Shown: in pieces, positions 7,539 to 16,382 of the stretch
How the letters are laid out: each line of letters starts with the position of its first letter
Position numbering within the stretch: position 1 is the stretch's first letter
The notes under the pieces: model-generated
Told to the model about the DNA's origin: nothing
The model's input: only the letters and a program-made list of their open reading frames with translations
The model's database searches: none
Position numbers and translations under genes: made by a program
DNA from: Trichlorobacter ammonificans
GTDB lineage: Bacteria; Desulfobacterota; Desulfuromonadia; Geobacterales; Pseudopelobacteraceae
Assembly: GCF_933509905.1 (NCBI RefSeq)
Contig: NZ_OW150024.1
Coordinates: 1,352,001 to 1,416,000 of the forward strand
Direction: 5' to 3'
Length of the DNA: 64,000 nucleotides

Positions 7539-7976
7539 ATGGTCAAGGCACATCGTGCGCAGCATTCCGTCCAGCTGACGGTGGCACAATTGGTGGTTAC
7601 CGAGGCATTTTACGCCGGTATCCTTGAGTTGCCGGTGCGCCGCTCCTTTTCTTCCCCTGGCGCCCCCGAACATCTGGTGGTGGATATGGATGGCATTGCC
7701 CTGGTGTTCGTTGAGGAAGGGGATGTGGTACATGCCCATCCGATTCTGGGACACCGCTTCAGCATGTTTCCTAAAGGAATTGGCGTCACCCTGCACTTTG
7801 AGGTGCGTGATATCGAGGGAATTCGGGACGCCATCCTGGAAGAGGAGCTGGAGATACTGTATCACCTTGAGGAGAAACCCTATGGCGTCAAGGAGATGTG
7901 GTGCTTTGATCCCGACGGCTACCTGGTGGCGCTTGAAGAACCGGTCGAACGACGCAGCACCAGAATCGGACGCTGA
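7539..7976 (+). CDS. VOC-family (glyoxalase/bleomycin resistance-type) protein
   Basis: A 145-residue vicinal-oxygen-chelate fold protein. The paired beta-alpha-beta-beta-beta modules are visible as SVQLTVAQLVVTEAFYAGIL near the start and VTLHFEVRD plus MWCFDPDGYLVALEE in the second half. The C-terminal Glu in this last motif is a typical metal ligand; the first-module His ligand is less obvious. The family covers glyoxalases, dioxygenases and antibiotic-binding proteins, so no substrate is proposed. It starts one base after the ccdA stop, implying translational coupling. Confidence 0.78.
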   Translation: MVKAHRAQHSVQLTVAQLVVTEAFYAGILELPVRRSFSSPGAPEHLVVDMDGIALVFVEEGDVVHAHPILGHRFSMFPKGIGVTLHFEVRDIEGIRDAILEEELEILYHLEEKPYGVKEMWCFDPDGYLVALEEPVERRSTRIGR

Positions 7977-7999
7977 GCTTTCATGACGAGACGCTTCCA

Positions 8000-8791
8000 A
8001 TGACCTTTCCCGCTATTGATCCCGTGTTTCTCAGGTTGGGACCACTGCAGTTCCGCTGGTACGGGCTGATGTACGTGCTGGGGTTCATCCTCAGCTATTT
8101 CGTTATCCGGCGCGAGGTGCGCCGCTCCCAAGTGTCACTTTCCGACGAAGGGGTTGCCGACCTGATCCTTGCCCTGGCGTTGGGGGTGGTCCTGGGGGGA
8201 CGCTTCGGGTATGTCTTGTTCTACGATTTGCCTGCCTATCTGGCGCATCCCCTGAAAATTTTCGCCATCTGGCAAGGAGGGATGTCATTCCACGGCGGCT
8301 TGACCGGTGTGTTTCTCGCGGCGCTCTGGTTTTCCCGCAGCCGCGGCATACCGTTGCCGGTGCTGGGAGACTTGGCGGCCCTTGCCGCGCCGATCGGGCT
8401 CGGTCTGGGACGGATCGGCAATTTTATTAATGGTGAGTTGTTCGGGCGTCCCACCACGGTTCCCTGGGGGATCGTCTTTCCCGATGGCGGGCCGTTGCCT
8501 CGGCATCCCTCCCAACTGTACGAAGCGTTTCTCGAAGGGCTGGTGCTCTTTTTTCTGGTACGGCTGGCCTACCGCCGGTTGAATGTTTCCGGAGCCGCAA
8601 TGGCGACATTTCTTGCGGGATACGGCCTGTTCCGGATTGTGGTGGAGTGGTTCCGTCAACCTGACCAGCAGTTGGGCCTGTTTCTGGGAAGTTTTTCCAT
8701 GGGGCAGCTCTTGAGCCTGCCGCTTGTTCTGCTGGGGGGGGGACTGCTGGTCTGGTTCATGAGAAAAGAACGACTCAGTCGTCCGCAGTAG
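8000..8791 (+). CDS. lgt: Prolipoprotein diacylglyceryl transferase
   Basis: A 263-residue inner-membrane enzyme that transfers diacylglycerol from phosphatidylglycerol to the lipobox Cys, the first step of lipoprotein maturation. The signature GRIGNFINGELFGRPT occurs near residues 137-152, followed by RHPSQLYEAFLEG near 170. An essential His lies in the early FHGG motif (SFHGGLTGVF, about residue 95). About seven hydrophobic segments are present. Its likely substrates include the lipoproteins encoded at 3992, 4431, 6268, 11427, 38554 and 63442. It ends the plus-strand run and shares a terminator with the convergent nrdJ. Confidence 0.95.
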   Translation: MTFPAIDPVFLRLGPLQFRWYGLMYVLGFILSYFVIRREVRRSQVSLSDEGVADLILALALGVVLGGRFGYVLFYDLPAYLAHPLKIFAIWQGGMSFHGGLTGVFLAALWFSRSRGIPLPVLGDLAALAAPIGLGLGRIGNFINGELFGRPTTVPWGIVFPDGGPLPRHPSQLYEAFLEGLVLFFLVRLAYRRLNVSGAAMATFLAGYGLFRIVVEWFRQPDQQLGLFLGSFSMGQLLSLPLVLLGGGLLVWFMRKERLSRPQ

Positions 8792-8822
8792 GTGGGCACC
8801 CCGCCCCGGGTGGGGGTAGCGT

Positions 8823-8857
8823 AAAGAGGCCCCGTGGCGATACCACGGGGCCTCTTT
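8823..8857. terminator. Bidirectional terminator between lgt and nrdJ
   Basis: AAAGAGGCCCCGTGG and CCACGGGGCCTCTTT pair perfectly around a 5-base loop, with Ts on the plus strand and As/Ts flanking on the other. It suits two convergent genes. Confidence 0.9.
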
Positions 8858-8897
8858 TGTTCGTATTACCGGTATGCGGCCGCGGTGGCCGCGTGCA

Positions 8898-11135
8898 TCA
8901 GGCGCACTCCGAGTAGCCGCAGACCCGGCAGACCATGCAGCCACCTTCGTGTTCCACGATGCCGCCACACTCGGGGCACGCTCCCCGGTCCGGTGTGCTG
9001 GTTTCACCGCTCAGGTCGTAGCCGTTGGCCAGCATGTGGGCCTGGATTGCCTTTGCCACCGCATCGGCACAGGAAAGTATCCTGTTCTCGCCATAACCTG
9101 CCGGGCAGTGACAGGAGATTCCCAGGAGCTGTTTGATGACCTGGCGGGCCTGCACGCCGCTGCGCCAGGCCAGGGAAACCATCCGGCCGATGGCCTCGGA
9201 CTGGGATGCCGCGCAGCCGCCGGCCTTGCCCATGGTGGTGAACAGTTCGAACAGACCGGTCTTGTCCTCGTTGACGGTGACGTAAAGCGGACCACAGCCG
9301 GTCTGCATCTGGTAGGTCCACCCCTTCAGAGCTTTCGGCCGCTCCCGCTTGATGGCATGCTTGTCCTCCTCCAGCGGGATTGCGGTAACGGTGACCTTTT
9401 CATCCTTCTTGCCGGTGGACAGTACCTGCTCGTCGCGGGAACCGTCGCGGTAGATGGTTACCCCCTTGCAACCGGTCTTGTAGGCCAGCAGGTAGACCTT
9501 TTCTACATCCTCCACCGTGGCAGAGTTGGGGAAGTTGACGGTCTTGGAGACGGCGTTATCGGTGTGGGACTGGAATGCGGCCTGCATCTGGATATGGTCT
9601 TCAGGCGTAATGTCGTGGGCTGTCACAAAAATGCGCCGAATGTCCGCCGGGACCTCGTCAATCTCATGAACCGTGCCGTGCTCGGCGATCTTTTCCATCA
9701 ATTCCGGGGAGTAAAACCCTCGTTCCTTGGCGATCCTTTCAAAGATCGGGTTCACCTCCACCAGCTTGGTGCCGTCCAGGACGTTCTTGACGTAGGAAAC
9801 CGCAAACAGCGGCTCAACCCCCGACGAAGCGTTGGCGATCATGGAGATGGTGCCGGTGGGGGCGATGGTGGTTACCGTGGCATTGCGCTGCGGCAGCGCC
9901 CCCTTCCTGTCGAAAATGGAGCCGGTGAAGTTGGGGAAGGATCCCCGGGTTTTCCCCAGTTCCCTCGATGCGGCGTGTCCTTCCTCATTGATGAACTTCA
10001 TCACCTTTTTTCCCAGCTTGACCGCTTCCGCGGAGTTGTAGGGAATACCCAGCATGATCAGCATGTCGGCCCAGCCCATTACCCCCAGGCCGATCTTGCG
10101 GTTGGCGTGGGTCATCTCATGGATCTGCGGCAGCGGGTAGCGGTTGGCCTCGATGACGTTGTCCAGGAAATGCACGGCATCGTGCACCACCTCTTTCAGG
10201 CGCGTCCAGTCGATGGCTTCGTCGGCAACGAAGTTGCCCAGGTTCAGTGAGCCCAGGTTGCAGGATTCGAAGGGCAGAAGCGGTTGCTCGCCGCAAGGGT
10301 TGGTGGATTCGATTTCGCCAACATGGGGGGTCGGGTTGTCGCGATTCAGGCGGTCGAGGAAGATGATGCCGGGCTCACCGTTTTCCCAGGCTTGATTGAC
10401 AATTCGCTGGAATACCTTGCGGGCGTTCATTGAACCCGCTTTCTTTTTGTCCCGGGGGTTGTACAGGTCGTATTCCTCGTCGTTTTCAACCGCCCGCATG
10501 AACTCTTCCGTCAGTCCCACCGAAATATTGAAGTTGTTGAACATTTTCTGGTCAGCCTTGCACATGATGAAATTCATGATGTCGGGATGGTCGACCCGCA
10601 GAATTCCCATGTTGGCCCCCCGGCGGGTGCCGCCCTGCTTGATGGTTTCTGTTGCGGTGTCAAACACCCGCATGAAGGAGATCGGCCCGCTGGAGATGCC
10701 GGTGGTGGTCAGGACCACATCGTTGGCAGGACGCAGGCGGGAAAAGGAGAAACCGGTGCCGCCGCCGGATTTGTGGATCATGGCGGTGTACTTGACGGCG
10801 TCGAAGATGTCCTCGATGGAATCTCCCACCGGCAGGACGAAGCAGGCGGAGAGCTGTCCCAGCTCCCGTCCGGCGTTCATCAGGGTCGGCGAATTGGGCA
10901 GGAAGTCAAGTCGAGCCATCATACCGTAGAAGCGGGCGGTCAAGGTGTCGATATCGGCGGCGGGGTTAAACCTGCGGTCCGCCTCAGCAATGGTGACGGC
11001 GACCCGTTTGAGCATGTCCGCCGGTGTCTCCAGCACTTTGCCGGTGGTATCACGACGCAGGTAGCGCTTTTCAAGGACGGTGCGGGCGTTGGGGGTAAGA
11101 GCTGGTTCCATCAGGGCAGGGGATTTCTTGGACAT
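8898..11135 (-). CDS. nrdJ: Adenosylcobalamin-dependent (class II) ribonucleoside-diphosphate reductase
   Basis: A 745-residue class II ribonucleotide reductase that makes deoxyribonucleotides using a B12-derived thiyl radical, independent of oxygen. Seen in order: PNSPTLMNAG and SACFVLPVGDS (specificity and first redox Cys), SGGGTGFSFSRLR, the active-site Cys segment ESTNPCGEQPLLPFESCNLG, and APTGTISMIANASSG. The C-terminus carries a Cys-rich tail (CPECGGIVEHEGGC and CRVCGYSEC), typical of the long NrdJ form and thought to shuttle electrons or bind zinc. No other reductase gene is in the window. Its promoter overlaps candidate NrdR boxes. The protein looks intact. Confidence 0.96.
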   Translation of the reverse strand: MSKKSPALMEPALTPNARTVLEKRYLRRDTTGKVLETPADMLKRVAVTIAEADRRFNPAADIDTLTARFYGMMARLDFLPNSPTLMNAGRELGQLSACFVLPVGDSIEDIFDAVKYTAMIHKSGGGTGFSFSRLRPANDVVLTTTGISSGPISFMRVFDTATETIKQGGTRRGANMGILRVDHPDIMNFIMCKADQKMFNNFNISVGLTEEFMRAVENDEEYDLYNPRDKKKAGSMNARKVFQRIVNQAWENGEPGIIFLDRLNRDNPTPHVGEIESTNPCGEQPLLPFESCNLGSLNLGNFVADEAIDWTRLKEVVHDAVHFLDNVIEANRYPLPQIHEMTHANRKIGLGVMGWADMLIMLGIPYNSAEAVKLGKKVMKFINEEGHAASRELGKTRGSFPNFTGSIFDRKGALPQRNATVTTIAPTGTISMIANASSGVEPLFAVSYVKNVLDGTKLVEVNPIFERIAKERGFYSPELMEKIAEHGTVHEIDEVPADIRRIFVTAHDITPEDHIQMQAAFQSHTDNAVSKTVNFPNSATVEDVEKVYLLAYKTGCKGVTIYRDGSRDEQVLSTGKKDEKVTVTAIPLEEDKHAIKRERPKALKGWTYQMQTGCGPLYVTVNEDKTGLFELFTTMGKAGGCAASQSEAIGRMVSLAWRSGVQARQVIKQLLGISCHCPAGYGENRILSCADAVAKAIQAHMLANGYDLSGETSTPDRGACPECGGIVEHEGGCMVCRVCGYSECA

Positions 11136-11224
11136 TGGTATTCTCTCTTTCCTGGCTACACGAACAGTATTGAATTACGCAGACATACGCGGAAGTTGTT
11201 CGGAAGGTGATGTAATTGCTTGTG

Positions 11225-11274
11225 GCACAACATTTAGTGTTTTTTGGCGAATAAGACCACAACATGTATGGTGT
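11225..11274. promoter_or_regulatory. Candidate pair of NrdR boxes upstream of nrdJ
   Basis: Two 16-base sites (11225-11240 and 11259-11274) match the NrdR consensus acaCwAtATaTwgtgt, as I recall it, at 13 and 12 of 16 positions. The distal site lies inside an 18-base imperfect palindrome (11258-11275) that sits between the -35 and -10 of the nrdJ promoter. The gap between boxes is 18 bases, a few more than the usual 15-16, which lowers certainty. Confidence 0.42.
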
Positions 11275-11279
11275 GTCAA
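11251..11279 (-). promoter_or_regulatory. Sigma70-like promoter for nrdJ
   Basis: On the minus strand TTGACA (11279-11274) and TCTTAT (11256-11251) are 17 bases apart, about 115 bases before the nrdJ start. The spacer contains the distal candidate NrdR box. Confidence 0.55.
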
Positions 11280-11339
11280 TGAAAAAAAAGAGCATTGCCA
11301 AGTGTCGGAAATGACTGGATTGACTGGTGGGTGGCTGAT

Positions 11340-11369
11340 TTGAAATTTACACGGTCGGCGGAATATGCT
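11340..11369 (+). promoter_or_regulatory. Putative promoter for the beta-helix lipoprotein operon
   Basis: TTGAAA (11340-11345) and TATGCT (11364-11369) with an 18-base spacer lie 57 bases before ATG 11427, in the AT-rich part of the divergent region. Confidence 0.42.
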
Positions 11370-11426
11370 AGATACAACCTTTATTCGTATATTCAATGAT
11401 TTATATTTTTTAGGCGGAAATTTTCA

Positions 11427-12806
11427 ATGAAGCGGCTCATCATGCTGGGGAGTTGTATGCGGACCCTGCCAAAAATGTTTCTGGCCGGGCTGCTGACAGG
11501 AGTGCTGGTTGCCGGTACCGGATGCCAGAAGCTGCTGCAGGAACGAGATGCCCTGCTCAAGGGGCAGAATGTCACGGTATCGGTCAAGATTCCGGACACG
11601 CCGCCTCCTGTGGCACCGCCGACCATGGCACCGCCTCCCCCCTCTCCGGGGGAAAGCAGAACCGCTCCACCTGCGACAGCGCTCGACAGCCGGCTGATCC
11701 CGCAAAGTGAAACGACGGTACCGGCAGCAACAGCTCCGGAACAGCCCGCTCCACCGCGAAACCAGCAAGCTGTCCGCACGGTGATAACCAAGGCTGACAC
11801 GGTGCTTGAGGGGCGGGTCATTACCGAGGATCTGACCCTGCGCGGTACGGTGCTGGTTCGGGGCTCGCTGGCGATTGCTCCCCAGGCGACTCTTCGGCTG
11901 GAAGCCGGCACCGAGGTGCGCTTTGCTCCGGCGCTTAATTCACAGGAAAAACCGCTGCTGCTGGTACTGGGCAGACTGGTGGTCCAGGGAACGCCCCAGC
12001 GGCCGGTACATCTGGGCGCCGCCTATGACCAACCAGTAGCTGGCGACTGGGGAGGGGTGCTTCTCCTCTCCACCGAAAAGAAAAACAGTCTTGAACAGTG
12101 CCGGATTACCGGGGCACAGGCTGGAATAACGGCTCGCTACTCCCAGTTTTCTGCCACCGGCCTCCAGGTCAGTCATTGCTTGGTCGGGGTATCCTTGTAT
12201 GATTCCGTTGCCGTACTGTCACGGCCGGATATCCAGCGCTGCGACGTGGGCGTGCGGCTTGCGGATAGCGAAATGGAGCTCAAGGACGGTACGGTACGGG
12301 AAAACCGCTTGGGAGTACTGGCACAGCGTTCCGCACTGGTGGCCGGTGGCCTGGTGGTCCGTAACAACAGCCAAGAGGGACTGGTGTTTGAGCAGGCCCG
12401 CTTCCGCATCAGCGGCAGCACGCTGACGGAGAACAGAAGCGGCCTCCAGGTTGTCGGCGGGGAAGGGCTGGTGGTGCTCAGCAGGATGAGCGCCAACCGC
12501 GAACAGGGGGCTGCAGTGCGGGACGCCAGGATCAGAATCACCGACAGCAGGTTCACCGATAATGGCGGCTCGGGACTGTTGGTGGAAGACGTACGGGGCA
12601 GCGCCACCGGATCATCCTTTGTGAACAATGGAAAATTCCAGGTGGAACGCCAGGGCCGGGAACCATTTTCGGCACCGCTCAACTGGTGGGGGACCACCGA
12701 CGAGCGCAAGGTGAGCGACGGAATTCATGATGCCGGTCGTGCATCGGGTCAGAGCCTGCTCCAGTACCTGCCGCTTCTCTCCACGGCGCCTGCCGCCCTG
12801 CCGTGA
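11427..12806 (+). CDS. Lipoprotein with right-handed parallel beta-helix repeats
   Basis: A 459-residue exported protein. A signal peptide ends in the lipobox VAGTGC (about residues 28-33), followed by a Pro-rich linker (residues 55-120). The rest is a series of roughly 22-residue repeats with small, polar and aliphatic residues in a regular pattern (for example NRLGVLAQRSALVAG, NNSQEGLVFEQARF, NRSGLQVVGGEGL). This is the NosD/pectate-lyase-like beta-helix fold, closing with LNWWGT. No catalytic residues are evident, so it may bind polysaccharide or serve as a surface scaffold. ATG 11457 is an alternative start. It overlaps the next gene by 4 bases, at the head of the phoH-tsaD-rsmA run. Confidence 0.8.
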   Translation: MKRLIMLGSCMRTLPKMFLAGLLTGVLVAGTGCQKLLQERDALLKGQNVTVSVKIPDTPPPVAPPTMAPPPPSPGESRTAPPATALDSRLIPQSETTVPAATAPEQPAPPRNQQAVRTVITKADTVLEGRVITEDLTLRGTVLVRGSLAIAPQATLRLEAGTEVRFAPALNSQEKPLLLVLGRLVVQGTPQRPVHLGAAYDQPVAGDWGGVLLLSTEKKNSLEQCRITGAQAGITARYSQFSATGLQVSHCLVGVSLYDSVAVLSRPDIQRCDVGVRLADSEMELKDGTVRENRLGVLAQRSALVAGGLVVRNNSQEGLVFEQARFRISGSTLTENRSGLQVVGGEGLVVLSRMSANREQGAAVRDARIRITDSRFTDNGGSGLLVEDVRGSATGSSFVNNGKFQVERQGREPFSAPLNWWGTTDERKVSDGIHDAGRASGQSLLQYLPLLSTAPAALP

Positions 12807-13969
12807 GGAAATCGTCGGTGGGGATCTATCTGGACAATGCGGCCACCTCTTTTCCCAAGCCGGAAGCAGTCTATGAAGCAGTCATGGAAACGATGCGGGA
12901 GGTCGGTGCCTCTCCCGGCCGGGGAGGCTATGGCCGCTCCCTGGAGGCGTCACGCCTGCTGATGACGGTGCGGGAAGCCGTGGCGCGACTGGTCAATGCA
13001 GCGGATGCGGAGCGGATAATCTTTACGCATAATGCGACCGCCGCTCTCAACCAGGCGGTAATGGGGGCGTTGACACCGGGGGATCACGTGATCACCAGTG
13101 TCATGGAGCATAACTCCCTGCTGCGTCCCCTGCGCCTGCTGGAGCAGTCGGGAGTGCTGCTCAGCGTGGTGCCCGCGGACGTGCAGGGGCTGGTCGATCC
13201 GGCTGAGGTACGGCGTGCCGTCCGCCCTGAAACCCGCTTGATTGCCCTTTCCCATGTTTCCAACGTGACCGGCGGCATGCAACCACTTGACGCCCTGGCC
13301 GACATCGCGCGGGAGGTCGGCTGTCTGCTGCTCGTGGATGCGGCCCAGTCGGTGGGAGTGCTGCCGCTGGACATGCAGGCCATGGGCATCGATCTGTTGG
13401 CGGCGCCGGGGCACAAGGGGCTCATGGGCCCCCAAGGGACCGGATTTCTGGCTCTGTCGCCGCGGGTGACGCTCCGTCCGCTGTTGGTGGGGGGAACCGG
13501 CGTTAGCAGTGAGCAGGAGCTGCAGCCGGTGCGGTATCCGGAAGGGTTCGAGGCCGGCACCCACAACCTGCCGGGCATCGCCGGGCTCGGTGCTGCCATT
13601 GGTGTTCTGCTGCAGGCCGGTGTGGCGACTGTCGGCAATCACGAGCGGAGCCTGGCCGAAGCCGTTCGCAGCCGTCTGGAACACCTGCCGGGACTGCAGC
13701 TGTATGGTCCACGGGAGCCGCGTCGGCGGACCGGCCTGCTTTCTCTGACCATCAGCGGCCGTGACCCGGCGGAACTGGCTTTCTTCCTTGACCGGGAGTA
13801 CGATATTGCCACGCGTGCGGGGCTGCACTGCGCTCCCCATGCCCACCGTGCTATCGGCAGCTATCCCGCCGGTACCCTGCGGGTAAGCCCTGGCTGGTTC
13901 ACCACCATGCAGGATATGGACATTTTCTGTGAAGCACTGACTGCCATAGTTGAGAAAGGTCATTCATGA
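12803..13969 (+). CDS. Cysteine desulfurase-family class V aminotransferase
   Basis: A 388-residue PLP enzyme of the NifS/SufS superfamily, expected to release sulfur from cysteine as a protein persulfide. YLDNAATSFPKP lies at the N-terminus, THNATAALN near residue 75, the PLP lysine in APGHKGLMGPQGTG near 205, and a Cys in RAGLHCAPHAH near 350 is the likely persulfide carrier. The closest group by eye is the selenocysteine-lyase-like/EF2568-type family rather than IscS. No SufE, IscU or other cluster gene is nearby. GTG 12803 overlaps the upstream stop; GTG 12818 is an alternative with GAGGAA before it. Followed by phoH with a 4-base overlap. Confidence 0.85.
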   Translation: MRKSSVGIYLDNAATSFPKPEAVYEAVMETMREVGASPGRGGYGRSLEASRLLMTVREAVARLVNAADAERIIFTHNATAALNQAVMGALTPGDHVITSVMEHNSLLRPLRLLEQSGVLLSVVPADVQGLVDPAEVRRAVRPETRLIALSHVSNVTGGMQPLDALADIAREVGCLLLVDAAQSVGVLPLDMQAMGIDLLAAPGHKGLMGPQGTGFLALSPRVTLRPLLVGGTGVSSEQELQPVRYPEGFEAGTHNLPGIAGLGAAIGVLLQAGVATVGNHERSLAEAVRSRLEHLPGLQLYGPREPRRRTGLLSLTISGRDPAELAFFLDREYDIATRAGLHCAPHAHRAIGSYPAGTLRVSPGWFTTMQDMDIFCEALTAIVEKGHS

Positions 13970-15282
13970 AACAGTTCATTCTGGACACCAACGTACTGCT
14001 GTACGATCCCCAGGCAATTTTCAAGTTTCAGGACAACGCCATCGTCATACCGATCACGGTCATCGAGGAGATTGACCGTTTCAAGAAGGATATGAACGAG
14101 ACCGGCCGCAACGCCCGTACCATTTCACGTATCCTGGATACGTTACGTGAAAAGGGTTCTCTGGCGGAGGGGGTGTCGCTGGCCGGCGGCGGTACGCTGC
14201 GGGTGGAGTTGTGCGAGGACCACGCGTTGAATGACATGCCCCGCGACCTGCGGGACGACAAGGGGGATAACCGTATCCTTGCCGTGGCGGTGGCAACCAA
14301 GCGTCGCTTTGCCGAGGATCCGGTCATCTTCGTCACCAAGGACACCAACCTGCGGATCAAAGCCGACGCCATCGGTCTGGTGGCGGAGGATTTCGAATCT
14401 GACAAGGTGGATATCCAGGAGTTGTACGCCGGCGCCCGCAACCTTGAGGTTGATCCCGATGCCATCGACCGTTTCTACGGCCAGGGATGGCTGGAAGCGC
14501 CGTGGGGACTGCTGCCCAACGAGTACGCCACCCTGGTGGACACTCAGAATCCCAGCCATACCGCGCTCTGCCGCTTTGACGCGCCCCAGGGAAAGGCGGT
14601 ACCGGTTAGAAAGATTCCCCGCGAGGGGATCTGGAGCATTCATGCCCGCAACCGGGAGCAGCAGTTTGCCCTTGATGCCCTGATGGACGACAACGTCAAG
14701 CTGGTCTCCCTGGTGGGCAAGGCCGGTACCGGCAAGACCTTGCTGGCCATTGCCGCCGGTCTGCACAAGGTGGCGGAGGAAAACGTCTACAACCGTCTGC
14801 TGGTTTCCCGTCCGGTTTTCCCCCTGGGCAAGGATCTGGGCTTTCTGCCGGGTGACATCGAAGAAAAACTGTCCCCCTGGATGCAGCCGATCTTCGACAA
14901 CGTTGAACTGCTCATTTCGGGTCATGAGGCGGAGAAGCGGCACAGCAAGGGGTACAAGGAGCTGATCGCCATGGGGCTTCTGGATATCGAGCCGCTCACC
15001 TACATCCGCGGCCGTTCCATCCCCAACCAGTACCTGATCGTGGACGAGGCCCAGAACCTCACCCCCCATGAGATCAAGACCATCGTCACCCGGGCGGGGG
15101 AGGGGACCAAGATCGTCCTCACCGGCGACCCCTACCAGATCGACAATCCCTACGTGGACTCTTCCAGCAACGGTCTTTCCTACTTGGTGGAGCGGATGAA
15201 GCAGGAACGGATTTCGGCCCATGTCACCCTGACCAAGGGGGAGCGGTCGGAGCTGGCTGAACTGGCGGCGAACCTTCTGTGA
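13966..15282 (+). CDS. PIN-PhoH fusion protein (PhoH-family ATPase with N-terminal PIN domain)
   Basis: A 438-residue two-domain protein. The N-terminal PIN-like nuclease domain (about 1-145) starts with FILDTNVLLYDP and has further acidic residues in VIEEIDRFKK and FVTKDTNLRIKA. The C-terminal PhoH ATPase/helicase domain has Walker A VGKAGTGKTLLA (about 250) and Walker B LIVDEAQNL (about 357). Such PhoH2-type proteins are linked to RNA unwinding and cleavage. Here the PIN metal-site acids (D7, E41-type, D125-type) appear intact, so nuclease activity is plausible. It sits in an operon with the tRNA-modifying tsaD and rRNA-modifying rsmA, consistent with an RNA-related role. Confidence 0.9.
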   Translation: MKQFILDTNVLLYDPQAIFKFQDNAIVIPITVIEEIDRFKKDMNETGRNARTISRILDTLREKGSLAEGVSLAGGGTLRVELCEDHALNDMPRDLRDDKGDNRILAVAVATKRRFAEDPVIFVTKDTNLRIKADAIGLVAEDFESDKVDIQELYAGARNLEVDPDAIDRFYGQGWLEAPWGLLPNEYATLVDTQNPSHTALCRFDAPQGKAVPVRKIPREGIWSIHARNREQQFALDALMDDNVKLVSLVGKAGTGKTLLAIAAGLHKVAEENVYNRLLVSRPVFPLGKDLGFLPGDIEEKLSPWMQPIFDNVELLISGHEAEKRHSKGYKELIAMGLLDIEPLTYIRGRSIPNQYLIVDEAQNLTPHEIKTIVTRAGEGTKIVLTGDPYQIDNPYVDSSSNGLSYLVERMKQERISAHVTLTKGERSELAELAANLL

Positions 15283-15296
15283 ACAGGCCGGTTGGA

Positions 15297-15327
15297 CCTG
15301 TCGGAGCGCTCCGCCAGGTCCGACAGG
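15297..15327 (+). other. Hairpin between phoH and tsaD
   Basis: CCTGTCGGA and TCCGACAGG are a perfect 9-bp inverted repeat with a 13-base loop; an alternative GACCTG/CAGGTC pairing shares the same bases. No T-run follows, so it is more likely an mRNA processing, attenuation or stability element than a terminator. Confidence 0.45.
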
Positions 15328-15353
15328 CTCCTTTCCCCTTGAATAGAGACACC

Positions 15354-16382
15354 ATGCTTCTTCTCACGATCGAATCATCCTGCGATGAAACGGCTGCCGC
15401 CGTGGTGCGCGACGGCCGCACCATCCTTTCCAACGTGGTTTCCTCCCAGGTGGCCGTCCATGCCGAATACGGCGGCGTGGTGCCGGAGATCGCTTCCCGC
15501 AAACATCTTGAGATGATCACGCCGGTGGTCCGGCAGGCGTTGCACAAGGCCGACGTTACCCTGGAGCAGATCGAGGGGATTGCCGTGACCCGCGGTCCGG
15601 GCCTGCTGGGTGCGCTGCTGGTGGGGGTCTCCGCGGCCAAGTCCCTGGCGTTTGCCCGCTCCCTGCCGCTGGTGGGAATCCATCATATCGAAGGGCATCT
15701 GCTGGCCCCGGCCCTGGAACAGCACCTCGGCTATCCCTTTCTGGGGCTGGTGGTATCCGGCGGCCATACCCACCTGTACCTGGTGGAAGGGGTCGGTCGT
15801 TACCGCACCCTGGGACGCACCATCGACGATGCCGTGGGGGAGGCTTTCGACAAGTCCGCCACCCTGCTGGGGCTGGGCTACCCCGGCGGGGCGTTGATCG
15901 ACCGGCTGGCCCGGCAGGGAAACCCGACGGCGATCCGTTTTCCCCGTCCCCTGCTGCACGACGGCAGCCTCAATTTCAGTTTCAGTGGCCTGAAGACCGC
16001 GGTGCTGACCCATCTCCGGAAACAGCCGGCCGTACCGGAGGGACAGGAGCTCCACGATCTGTGCGCCTCCTTTCAGGCGGCAGTCTGCGAACTGCTGGTG
16101 AAAAAGACCGAGGCAGCCCTTGAGCTGACCGCTGCGCGGCGCCTGGTGGTTGCCGGCGGCGTGGCCTGCAACAGCGGCCTGCGCGCCGCCATGGGCGAGA
16201 TGGCGCAGCGCCGTGGGGTCGAACTTCTCTTTCCGTCTCCCGCGCTCTGTGGTGATAACGCCGCCATGCTGGCGGTGGCGGCTGACGCCTACCTGAGCGC
16301 CGGTTGCTGCGACCGTCTCGATATGGATGCCGTGGCCACCTGGAGCATGGATCAGGTGGCTCGCTGGGAGCGGCTGCCATGA
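15354..16382 (+). CDS. tsaD: tRNA N6-threonylcarbamoyladenosine (t6A37) transferase subunit TsaD
   Basis: A 342-residue ASKHA-fold enzyme that transfers threonylcarbamoyl to A37 of ANN-decoding tRNAs, with TsaB and TsaE. LTIESSCDET at the start, the metal-binding HHIEGHLLAP near residue 110, VVSGGHTHLY near 133, FSFSGLKTAV near 208 and VAGGVACNSGLR near 265 are all as expected. The family start fixes ATG 15354 inside a frame open from 15279. It overlaps rsmA by 4 bases. A hairpin separates it from phoH. Confidence 0.96.
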   Translation: MLLLTIESSCDETAAAVVRDGRTILSNVVSSQVAVHAEYGGVVPEIASRKHLEMITPVVRQALHKADVTLEQIEGIAVTRGPGLLGALLVGVSAAKSLAFARSLPLVGIHHIEGHLLAPALEQHLGYPFLGLVVSGGHTHLYLVEGVGRYRTLGRTIDDAVGEAFDKSATLLGLGYPGGALIDRLARQGNPTAIRFPRPLLHDGSLNFSFSGLKTAVLTHLRKQPAVPEGQELHDLCASFQAAVCELLVKKTEAALELTAARRLVVAGGVACNSGLRAAMGEMAQRRGVELLFPSPALCGDNAAMLAVAADAYLSAGCCDRLDMDAVATWSMDQVARWERLP

